Assembly: GCA_012932865.1 (NCBI GenBank) | Contig: SAXG01000139.1 | Location: 16,910-65,592, forward strand | Length of the DNA: 48,683 nt | Reading direction: 5' to 3' | DNA from: Amylostereum areolatum | Taxonomy: Eukaryota; Basidiomycota; Agaricomycetes; Russulales; Stereaceae | In this document: piece by piece, positions 32,593 to 42,109 of the stretch | How positions within the stretch are numbered: the stretch's first letter is position 1 | How the letters are laid out: each line of letters opens with the position of its first letter | Notes under the pieces: model-generated | Database searches by the model: none | Told to the model about the DNA's origin: nothing | What the model saw: only the letters and a program-made list of their open reading frames with translations | Translations under genes and position numbers: made by a program

Positions 32593-34269
32593 TCACGGGG
32601 AAATGGCCGCGGCCGCATGCGCCTGCAGCACCCGCCGTGTCTCGCGCGAGCCGCTGCCCCCGCCCGTCGTGTACACCACCTGGCTGAGCTCGAACCCGTT
32701 GAACTGGCTGGCCGCGCACACGGTGTAAGCGCCCATATTGTCGAACGCAAGCCAGTCGCCCACACGCAACGCCGTCGGCAGACGCGTCTGCGGGCACACG
32801 CAGTCGATCGAGTCGCACGTCGGGCCCCACACGCTGCTCGTCTGCACGCGCTCGTCCGTGCGAACGTGGAACGACCCGCCCATCGCGAGCACCCGAGGGT
32901 GCACCGTCTGATGGTCGAACAGGATGCAGTTGAACGCGCCGTAGACACCGTCGTTGATGTAGTCTGCGAAGAAAAGGGTCTTGATTAGCGAGGGAACCCC
33001 ACATCGAAAAGAATGGACGAGCGGACTTACACATCACCGAGGGTTCATCCGACTCGTCGACGGCAGCGGCAGCGGCACAAGCGGCATGCGTCACCTCAGA
33101 CTCGTCCGGATCAGCCGCCGCGCGGCGTGCGATAATGTTGGCTGCCAGGCTGAATGCGCGGGACACGAAGTACCGTCCAGGCTCCGCGATGATCCTGAGA
33201 CCGTTGCGGTCTGGGAAGTGGGTCGCGAGCGCATCGCGCAGGGTCGCCGCGGTAGCTTCAAACGTCGCGTCCTCGAAGCCGCCTCCCACGTCGAGCAGAT
33301 TGAACTTGTACCCGGCCGCGACGCCCATCTCGAACGCCGCCTTCGCCCGCATCACCGCGTCCGCGAAAGCGTTGGAATCAAAATTGCCGCTCCCGACGTG
33401 GAAGCTGATGCCGACCACGTTCAACTTGAGCTCGCGTGCGGTCGCGAGGAGCCCAGGTACCGAGACCAGGGGCGCGCCGAATTTGAGGCCGAGGCGACAC
33501 AAGCTCTTGGAGTCGTCGGTCAAGATCCGGAGGACGAGCCGCGCGTCGGGGTGGGTGCGCGCGACCTTGTGCAGCTCGTCCGTGTTGTCAAATGTCATGG
33601 TCGTCACGCCGGCCTTGGCCGCGTTCTTGATGTGCGACCCCGCCTTGCAGGGGTTGGCGAAGATGATCCGGGACGGGTCCACGCCCGCGCGCACCACTTG
33701 CGCAATCTCGCCATTGGACGCGCAGTCGAAGCCGGTACCGAGGCCCGCGAGGAGGCGGAGGACATAAGGGTCCGGGTTGCATTTTATCGCTGCGGGCATG
33801 CGATCACCGTCAGACGTGGCGGATAGGCGGGCGAAAGGTTATGGAAAAAAAACGCACCGTAAAACGGGTCAACGTCGGGAAGGTTGCGCTTCCAGCGCTC
33901 GTGCTGCTTCAGGACGTAACTCAGGTCCGCGACGAAGAAGGCTTTCTCGGCGTCTGGCTCGTGGTCCGCGGCGAGGGTGGTGGCACGCATGACCCCCTCG
34001 CGAAGATGGATGTCGGGATGACCGCGTAGAAGTGGAGGCAGGTCGGGGAAAATGACGTCGTCTTGACCGTCATCGAGTATGTCGGCCGCAGGCGAGTTGA
34101 GGCCTAAGGATGCCTTGCGATCGTCGAGAGGTGAGCGGAACGGCGGAGACGCGGAGAAGCGCAGGGTATTGGCCGTGGCCCATGATAGCTTTTCAGAAAA
34201 GGAAGAGGGAGAAGTAGAGAGATGGAGGTCGAGGGCGAAAGGGGTCGGGAGGATTTCGACTTGTGACAT
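32593..34269 (-). CDS. SPE1: Ornithine decarboxylase (513 aa)
   Basis: The model is complement(join(32593-32963, 33031-33789, 33858-34269)), with introns of 67 and 68 nt. The enzyme makes putrescine from ornithine with pyridoxal phosphate, the first step of polyamine synthesis in the cytosol. Visible landmarks: FFVADLSYVLKQHERWKRN before the PLP lysine (Lys140 in FYAIKCNPDP); the TGFDCAS block; the PLP-stacking His in SFHVGSG; DVGGGFED and EPGRYF for phosphate binding; and the catalytic Cys440 in WGPTCDSIDC. DNMGAYT near the C-terminus is also typical. A Ser/Asp-rich N-terminal extension of about 110 residues is longer than in animal enzymes. An in-frame ATG 37 codons upstream (34380) is possible; I chose 34269 because the extra stretch is unconserved in appearance. 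Confidence 0.93.
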
Positions 34270-35501
34270 TTCGAATTGCGTGTCGATAGGTGTCGAGATG
34301 GAGTCTTCTTGGGCGGCTGGATGAGTGGAAGGAGTTTCGTCTAATGTGTGCTGAGGGGAATGCGTGGCTAGTGTGTGCACTTGTGGACCCGGGTTACCGA
34401 ACCAGAACCGCCGCGGCGATGGGACCGGGCGGACGTGGACGGTAAAAAGAGGGGCCTTTCAGCAGCTGGAGATCCTCGCGCGGTCGGCTACGAGGACGAT
34501 ACTTCTAAGTTTGAGGGTGATTGAGGAGAAAGAAGATGTGGAAAAAAGAGATGCTTGGAAAGGGGGAGGGAGGACCGTTTAAGTTAGAAAGATAAACAAT
34601 GGAAGCTTTGCAAGTCGTGTCAGGGAGGTTCGCCTGCATGGCCACGGCTTTGTGAGCCACAGAAAACACATTGAAAGGCAAAATGGCCACTCACCCCGGA
34701 CAGAAGACCACCTGAGGACGCCACCACGGACTATGTCAGCACAAAGAACGCGACGCGACGTGGCACAAAGAACGCACTCGAGGGTCAACAGACGAAGATC
34801 GGCGTTTCTCTCCTGGTCAGAAATGATGGCGAGAGCGGGCTCCGCGTCGTGTAGTTGTTCACGGCGGCAGAGACAGAAATGTACGTCGAGGACGAGAGAG
34901 AGGACAGCGGCGACGAAGGGGACGGCGACGATAGCAGTTTGAGTTTGGATTCACGAAAATTTGTTGGTGTTGATGTCCATCGATGCAGTGCTTTTCGGCA
35001 ACTCCCGCTCCTTACTTTGTCCCGGTCACCTGACGTCATCCCATTCGCCTCCCCAACTCTCTGCTCGCACCGATCCGCACCGCTTGCGCACCGCCTGCTT
35101 TGCTCCAGAATGAAGGAAATTCTTCGCGGGTGGGTAAATATGAACGGCACTGTGTATGGAGAAACGTCCCCACACCTGCCCCTTTCCCCGCGTGCCCGAT
35201 AATCACCCGACTCTACAGCGGACCATACCAAGATCCGCTCATCGCCCTTCCCCGCCATGGTCAATTCAGCGGAGATGCAAGCCAACTGAACGTTTTGTCA
35301 TGGGGCAAGCATATATGTAAACTAAGCACACCCGTGTGTAGTCGTAAACGCGGGCCCCGCATGGCACTCCTCAATCCCATGCCAATGCTCGACGAATTGG
35401 AGCGATGCGGGGTAGAGAAAATCGAGTGTTCACTTCCCAGTCAGCGAAGCTACATATGGACATGTGCAGATGCCGAGATATCGCACACGCTTTGTCGTAA
35501 G
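34270..35501. other. ODC upstream region
   Basis: This holds the ODC promoter and 5' leader on the minus strand, including the in-frame ATG at 34380. No other gene is seen up to the mariner element. Confidence 0.45.
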
Positions 35502-35503
35502 TA

Positions 35504-35572
35504 CAGCCGTTTGCATAACCGACTGGAATCCGCGCGTCGAGAAACTTGTTTGTCAGAGCCAAACATTGCCTT
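35504..35572 (+). repeat. Left terminal inverted repeat of the mariner-type element
   Basis: These 69 bases are identical to the reverse complement of 39456-39524. The next bases diverge. A TA duplication precedes it at 35502-35503. Confidence 0.95.
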
Positions 35573-35652
35573 TTCGGGAAATCACGTCTGCTGCGGGAGT
35601 GACAGCTGTGCGTCGCGAGGTCAGCTTTGCAGTGTCTTGAGTCCTGACCGCA

Positions 35653-36744
35653 ATGGCACCTCCCCTTAACCCTCAACTTCGAGAACGCATTGTCGAATGG
35701 CGGGAGCGTTTTACAGTCTCCGAGATCACTGAACTCGCGCAGTGCTCAAAAAGCACAGTCTATGAAATCCTCCGCCTTTATCGCGAGACAGGTTCAGTGC
35801 ATAGTCCCCATGGACTGTTGTCCCATGGCCGCTCCCGCATCCTTTCATTTGGAGAGCTCACATCCATCAACTCCTGGTTGGTCCAAGAGCCAGCAATGTT
35901 TCTTGACGAGATTCAAGACCGTCTTGACAAGGAGCTCGGAGTGTACGTTTCACTTGCAACCGTCGCCCGCGCTGTTCGCAGCCTTGCTCTCACTCACAAG
36001 CGGATATCAAAGGAGGCATTGGAACGAAACGATGCCGTTCGCGCAATGTGGGATGCAGCTTGGGGGGATATACCCATGGAGAGCATAGTCTGGTTGGATG
36101 AATCTGGGGTGGATGATCGGGCACATCAGCGGACAATGGGAAGGGCACCACTGGGATCTGCATGCGTCCGCCGTGACCTGTTCTTCCATGGCACACGCCT
36201 GACAATGCTCCCAGTGCTCTCCTGTGATGGGATCATTGCTTTGGATCTTCTCGAAGGATCAGTCAACCGTGAGAGGTTCCTCCATTTTCTGCGGGAGGAT
36301 GTTGTACGCTTCAATTTCTTCTGGATGTCTGTGTCATGCTTATGCCTGTGTTGTGCTCATATAGGCACCCCTTCTCAACTCATATACTCCAGACAATCCA
36401 AGCCGTAATTCTGTGGTAGTCATGGATAATGTTGCCTTTCATCATGGAGACGAAGTGCGGGAGATCATTGAGAATGACTGTGGTGCGTTGTGCTGTCTGA
36501 AAGCTCCGGCTTCAAGGTATACTAACCAGTTTTAATGACAGGTGCAAAGCTTATATACCTACCACCATACTCCCCCGACATGAATCCCATCGAGCAAGCT
36601 TTCAGTAGTATCAAAGCCTTCTTGCGCCGTAATGAAAGCCACTTCACTGGACCTCACATGCGCGCTGAACTCATCCATCTTGCTATGGAAGAAATAACGA
36701 ATGAAGATGCCATTGGCTGGATTACAAACTGCGGGTATTCGTAA
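35653..36744 (+). CDS. Tc1/mariner-type DDE transposase (323 aa)
   Basis: The model joins 35653-36303, 36365-36482 and 36542-36744; all phases close. The N-terminus has a helix-turn-helix for repeat binding ([21 protein letters not shown], residues about 20-40) and a second helical region to about 110. The DDE_3-type catalytic domain follows, with Asp149 ([10 protein letters not shown]), Asp238 ([10 protein letters not shown]) and Glu274 ([12 protein letters not shown]). By my count 35 residues separate the second Asp from the Glu. The protein cuts and pastes the element at TA sites. Both introns are 59-61 nt and fall in or near the catalytic half. No stop or frameshift is seen, so it may be active. 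Confidence 0.93.
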
Positions 36745-36910
36745 AGTAGGTAACGAACGTGGGGTAGATGTATGGACAGAGGTGATTATGCGACAGATGA
36801 GGGAGTAGTAGGTTAGCGGAAGGTTATGCAGTGTAGTAAAGAGTGGGGGGTCAGGACAGCATGGTGTATGTACAGAAAATATTAGGCAACATTATAAAGG
36901 TTCGAGAAAC

Positions 36911-38957
36911 TCACTTATCCCCGAAGACATCGTACTCTGAAAAGAGAGACCGTACATAGTCTTTCTTCATGCGTAAACGCCTAGAGAATTGCTCTGCGGA
37001 TGCAACGAGAACTCTCAGGCTATCGCTATCACCCCCGGTGAGTGACACCAAGGTGTCAAGGTCTAGCGAGGGCAAGGTTTCAAGGGTGATCTCCGCCGAA
37101 ACAAGCATGGAGTGGTACTGCAACAGGTCATGTCCATCACGTTCAAGGATAGTGAGGAAAAAGTAATATAACTCATCCTGACGCCGAGGCATAGGAGAGA
37201 AAGGCAGGGCAGGAGGCGGTGCTGGAGATAACATGGAAGCGGGGGTCGCCGATGAACCTGCGGCGGAGGGAAGGGGAGGCGGAGAAATGCCGAGAACAGC
37301 AGATATCATAGCACTTTGTTGATTGACGAGGCCAGCGATGACGGGGACAAGAGCGGTGGCGGCATCTGTGGGTGCAGCGGGTGTGGCGGTAGGTGTCATC
37401 ACAGAATGTGGGCCTGAACGTCCACGGGCCTTGTGCGGGCGCAGACGACCATCGCGCACGCCATCAAACTCCTCAGTATTAGGAGGGTACTTGACAGTCG
37501 TTTCTTTCGCATCCTATCGAGATAGAGAAGGTCAGTACAGCATTGATCATATTCACAGAGGCTACTCACAACAGCGGATGCCCAACGCTTCAATCGCTTC
37601 CGATTAAGGCCAATGTGTCCATCTTGGGTTGGATAACAGAAGCCTTGCTCGTTGTGCTCGCCGCGATGCTTGTCACACTTGTACATTTCCTTCAGCTCGA
37701 GAATGATAGTACCCTGACGCTTGATCGAGTCAGAGTACGAGTCCGTGTTTGGAACCTGAGAAATACAATAAGTTTGGCAGGTTCATTAAATATACGTGCA
37801 GGCTTACCTCGGTTCCAGCACACGTTGGTCCGAGTTCCTTGTCGTGCTGGAGCACGGCATCAAACGGCTACAAGTCCCAATATTAGTCAAAGCAGAAGAA
37901 CAGGGATGAAACCACATACACGCTTGCGCAGCCGGAAAGCCTCCATGGCGTCAAGGTCAAGTTCGATGTAGACATCACGAGGCCGTTTACGGAGTAAGGC
38001 CTCCCGAATTGCGAACCAGTCTTCATCTGAATCGACACTTGATGCATCACCCTTGCTGCAGGTAACAGAACGTTTAGGTATATGTTTGTATAACAATAGA
38101 CGGAACAACTTACTTGACACCAGTCCAACGAATCTTGAAGGGTACGTTGATGGAGAACTGCCCATCCAACCCATGGATACGAAGGCCTTCAGCTACGAGA
38201 GACTCACGCGGAGTACTCGGGGTGATAGCGACAGTGGTGACCTTCGTGTCGTGAGTCCTCTTTGAACTCGCAGAGCTCTTGCCCTTCGCGGAACGTGGCA
38301 CAGCCGGGGTGTAATAGACAGTGTAATGTGTGGTGTAGCCTGCAGGTAATTGGTCAGTATGCTCATTGTTAATGAAGAATGGATCAACGCACGGTCATTC
38401 GATGACGACGCAGCAGATCCTGGGGCGGAGGGTAGAAACCCAATGGCATCGCTTGTGTTCCCAGCCAAGGGAGTGCCGGAGTTAGCCTGGAGGGCGACTG
38501 GTGCCGACTGTTGAGGCATAGGTGGAGGCGGCGGCGGCAACTGTGGGCCTGGAGGTGGTGGTGGTGGCAGCGGCAGGCCTGGGGGCGGCGGAACTGGGGG
38601 CAGCGGAACTCGAGGTAGTGAGGCGAGCGTTGGGGCAACTACTCCGGGGTTGGCAGCCTGCCATCGTGCCGTCAACATATCGAGAACACGACGTTGATCT
38701 TGAGGCGACAGGCGCGCGAAGCCGGCTTGTCGCGACTCCTCCATCTCATCTTGGGATGTGTAGAATTGAGGAGGATTGACCGCTCCATCTAGAGAAAGTC
38801 AGCACCGCACACAAACTCTACTGGTACGTAACGTACCAATCCCTCCCGGGTTCACAAGCCAGTGGATCGACACAGGTCGGGGAGCCTGCGGGTGTCGATA
38901 AGGAACGAATCGCGGTGTCAAAGGACGAGACGGTCCACGAGGGTCTGGAGAGGACAT
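36911..38957 (-). CDS. Unknown 575-aa protein carried inside the mariner-type element
   Basis: The model is complement(join(36911-37513, 37570-37755, 37808-37867, 37920-38055, 38114-38339, 38393-38788, 38837-38957)); all seven exons join in frame. The N-terminal 170 residues are Pro-rich, with long Pro runs around residues 100-140. The middle holds IRWTGVNKGDASSVDSDEDW and ELDLDAMEAFRLRKR. Residues 340-360 contain a possible zinc site, Cys340-x2-His343-x9-Cys353-x6-His360, followed by GLNRKRLKRWASAV and KYPPNTEEF. The C-terminal 100 residues are helical, with LYYFFLTILERDGHDLL and LRMKKDYVRSLF. I recognise no named domain and no catalytic motif. It could regulate transposition, bind the element's DNA, or be host cargo. 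The codon frame is intact across two thousand bases, which suggests selection. Confidence 0.82.
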
Positions 38958-39455
38958 GAGGGAGGGAGCGGGAAAAAGATGGGGATGGAACTCACAAGCT
39001 CAAAACCCGAGGCTTTTTATCATCTTCGCCAACTTCACCGCAACTTCGCCGTGCTCCTGTCATCCACCAGAATCCCACCCTCGTTGTTGCCCTTCAATCA
39101 TGCGCAGTTTTGGTTTCTAGAGAGATCCAAATTAAGTGTAAGCATCCAAGACCACGAGGGGGACGTCTCCGAGGCTCCCGACTCCTCACTCACCGAGTAT
39201 CCAAGCAACAAGGGTGGTTTGTGCTCGTTGTTGAGGTTTTTCAGGGTATTGAAGGCTTCTAGGCCAGCTATGAGGAGTTTTCATGACTCCCGAAGCCCGA
39301 CACGGAGAGTGTTGATCACTCTGGAGAGGTCATTTGGGTGGAAAGTAGATGGAACATGTCGTCAATGGTCATCGCAAAGATCAGGAAGCCCGCTCCTGAA
39401 CAGCACGAAGTCACAAATGAGTCACTGCGTGACGAATGTGATAAGCACTCCCAAT

Positions 39456-39524
39456 AAGGCAATGTTTGGCTCTGACAAACAAGTTTCTCGACGCGCGGAT
39501 TCCAGTCGGTTATGCAAACGGCTG
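39456..39524 (-). repeat. Right terminal inverted repeat of the mariner-type element
   Basis: It is the exact inverted copy of 35504-35572, followed by the TA duplication at 39525-39526. About 500 bp of non-coding sequence separates it from the start of the 575-aa gene. Confidence 0.95.
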
Positions 39525-39719
39525 TAAATTAAACCGTGTCCGACTCTGTCCCCTGAACGACGGCTAGGCGTCGGGATCTCGAGGCCCGAAAGTAGCCACA
39601 AGGGGACGAACCGTTCCATCCCTCCGATAATTACGAGACATAGCACCCGCGCCTAGGCTCTCATTCTCCTGGAAATACGCCACCTTCGATCAAGAACGGA
39701 CGCAATGGACCCGGAAGAG

Positions 39720-41568
39720 TCATATCGCTGGTGGCTTCGGCCTCCGAAGAGACGGCAAGGTCGTAGGGTCTGCGCCGGATGGTTGTATTGCCCAAGGTGC
39801 CGTTGTCATCCCGCCAACTGTATGTTGCTGCGAGGCGGCTCTGGTCGATGCCCACGGCGCAGCCATCCCACCGCCTGGGGAGGACGAGCCCTTGGCAGAT
39901 GCCCATGGCGCTTGCGTCACGCCTCCATGCACGGGTGGTGGGGGCATGGTAGAAGACACCTGCATCTCCGACGCACTAGAATCCTCGTCCCACTCCAACA
40001 GGCCTCCAAGCGGAACATGTTGCACGACGACTCGTTTTCCGAGGACTTCGGCCTGCGAACGCACCATTAGCTCATTCATCGCGTCTAAGAAGGACACCAA
40101 GCGGACTCGGAACGTCATCCTGGCGCTCGCGATAATAGAAAAGAAGATGAGAGAGAAAAAAGAACACCAAACATGTAGAAGAAACCTCGGCCCCGGGTCA
40201 TAGAGATCGTCCTCGGACGCCGTCTCCATCGTCCATTCATCCGCTTTCCACCCTGACCCCCGAGCTAAAAGCCACGAGACGTTGGAACCTATGTCATAAC
40301 GGGACGCCCTCCGGTATCGATGAAACTAATCACCCACGACGGACCAACGCCTCCAAGGCCACCAAAACACAAGCAGCAAAAAAGACGCGGGAAGTGAGCG
40401 CCAGGGGTGGGCGCAAGAGTTTTGCCTGGCCGGCAATACACATCCACTCCGACGAGACAACGAAAACGAAAGCGAGACGGCATAACGGTAGCGCTGCGCA
40501 CCTCGTACATTTTGAACAGTCCAGAATTGACCTTTCCCCAGTTGGGGACCGACGTCGCGATCGCGTGGAGTTGCGCCGAGTGTTCGTAAAAGGGCCCCGT
40601 CTTAACGGCGTGTATTCGCATAATCGATATGAAATAGAGGTTCGACTCTTGAAGGGGCGGGCGTAAGATCGCATCTACAGGGATTTCGGCCATCCCTGTT
40701 TCCGAAAATGGACGTGAGCATCCAAGCGTTCCTGCTGGCATCTTTCATGCATGGAAGACAATGCGGCTCACCACGCAGCTGACCGCTACCGAAAATGTAG
40801 CCCAAGACATGGGAGTCGTCCAGTCCCCAGACGCCATGACTACCGGCGGGCTCGAGTCGATAAACATCCTGCAGTTTCCAGCAAAGTCGAAGGTATTTCA
40901 CGAATATGGTTAGAGCGATATGTCGTTCCTCTTCTGGCTCGGGTTGCAGGAAGCGCAGACGTGCGAGGCAGAGAAGAAAGAGGGCGAATGAGGTCTCGTG
41001 GCCAGTGCCGTAGTCCATACGCACGAACGAGCCGAACGATGTGAGGAGGTAAGGAAGGAGGTAGGGGACGGCGATGCGATGAGACGTGGGGAGGAGCGTG
41101 TTGAGCAGTTCGTCCGCCCGCTAGGTCATCTATGCTTTAGCATCTGCCTGTAGTTATGTTTTATGGGAGCATACCTCTTCTAACCGCTTCCCCCACGTTC
41201 TAAAGGCGAGATTTCCGAATCGTTGTGGTGTTGGCAGCGGGGGGATCTCCTCGATCCATGTGTCTAGGGTGCTCAACATCAGCAAGACTGCCTGCGCCGC
41301 CTGTAGCACGGTAAGCTTGTCAGACGATGTCACAAAAAGGGTGTATCCACACTTCACTAGGTTCTGTCTCAATGTAAGGAAGCTCGCGTCCGATCACGGC
41401 GTCGTTCAGTCGACGGAGGAAGACGCGATAGTCGTGGTATCCTCTTGTAAGAGTCCAACGCTTGACGTCGTCATCCGTGCGTATTTTAGGGGTTGGAAAG
41501 GCTTCTAGATTTCGAGACAGTTCTTCTGGGTGGGTATGACGAAGAGAAGGAGGAGAAGTTGAAGCCAT
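39720..41568 (-). CDS. PTPA: PP2A activator, PTPA/Rrd family (405 aa)
   Basis: The model is complement(join(39720-40052, 40502-40695, 40772-41120, 41175-41300, 41353-41568)). PTPA is a peptidyl-prolyl isomerase-like chaperone that activates type 2A protein phosphatases. Family landmarks in order: KRWTLTRGYHDYRVFLRRLN; TWGKRLEERADELL; SFVRMDYGTGHE; YRLEPAGSHGVWGLDD; GQLRGMAEIPVDAILRP; VPNWGKVNSGLFKMYE; and AEVLGKRVVVQHVPLGG. The C-terminal 80 residues are Pro/Ser-rich with repeated APWA motifs, as in Rrd1-like fungal members. Four introns are normal apart from intron 4, which is 449 nt, several times the local norm. The homologous sequence reads straight across that junction, so the splice call is firm. 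The stop is 193 bp from the mariner element's right flank. Confidence 0.92.
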
Positions 41569-41715
41569 CTCGTGGATGTAGCAGAACGTTACAGGGTGAG
41601 TGGGCTGGCCGCTGAAGCAGATCAGGCAGTTAGCGGCCCGGGCCGGATGGTGCCGCTCGCGACCTGCTCCCGGTGGTACCGCCAACACCGAGTATCCTCT
41701 TTCTTGCTCTCCACA

Positions 41716-41759
41716 GGCGAGATGGCCGAGCGGTCTAAGGCGCCAGACTAAGGATCTGG
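41716..41759 (+). pseudogene. tRNA-Leu(AAG) 5' half
   Basis: The D arm with Pol III A box (TGGCCGAGCGG) and the anticodon arm (CCAGA-CTAAGGA-TCTGG, anticodon AAG at 41750-41752) are intact. After that the long variable arm, T arm and 3' acceptor strand are missing, with no match for the GGCGAGA acceptor strand. A T6 run follows at 41771-41776. It is a truncated tRNA gene or a tRNA-derived fragment, not a working tRNA. It lies divergent from the PTPA gene and about 350 bp from the 3' end of a tyrosine-recombinase-like gene. Confidence 0.65.
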
Positions 41760-42109
41760 GATTTGGAGTATTTTTTGAGTTCGTTGTGTCATTGCTACAA
41801 CAGAGCGTCTAATGATCTAATCAACGGAAGCACAAGTACTAAGTAGACGAGCGAGAGCATCTAATCAACGTTACGAAAGACCCAGGGATGTACAGTAGAC
41901 GAGCGGAGGGGCACAGATGCAAACAGTCCTCGGATAGGTAGAACTAATCGAGGAGAACGCAGAGGACACGAAACGTTCTCCGAGCCCCGGCGAGCGACGT
42001 GCGCCCTCGCGACCGTCCGAGCCTTGGACACTTTGGTGTGCACCGTCGCGGCTATCCGAGCCCTGGACGCCCCGAGTGTGAGTGAGGGTGGCATGAGAAG
42101 ACGAGGTGC
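41760..42109. other. Spacer between the tRNA fragment and the recombinase-like gene
   Basis: It contains a repeated TCCGAGCCYTGGAC unit (near 42015 and 42055) and a repeated TCTAATSAW unit near 41810-41865. No gene is seen; part is likely the recombinase gene's 3' UTR. Confidence 0.4.

Larger units (their letters stand above)
35504..39524 (+). mobile_element. Complete Tc1/mariner-type transposon carrying a second gene (4,021 bp)
   Basis: The ends are perfect 69-bp inverted repeats (35504-35572 and 39456-39524), starting CAGCCGTTTGC. A TA dinucleotide flanks each side (35502-35503 and 39525-39526), the hallmark target duplication of Tc1/mariner elements. Inside are an intact spliced transposase (35653-36744, plus) and an intact seven-exon gene facing it (36911-38957, minus), 166 bp apart tail to tail. 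Identical repeats and open frames suggest a recent, possibly active insertion. Most mariner elements are 1-2.5 kb with only a transposase, so the size and second gene are unusual. It lies between ODC and the PTPA gene and disrupts neither coding frame. Confidence 0.92.

Noticed and set aside
32981..33826. 281-codon plus-strand open frame
   Set aside because: It is the antisense of ornithine decarboxylase exon 2, whose identity is certain.
35371..35676. Minus-strand open frame across the left end of the mariner element
   Set aside because: It reads through the inverted repeat into host DNA; the same peptide appears at the right repeat, so it is a repeat artefact.
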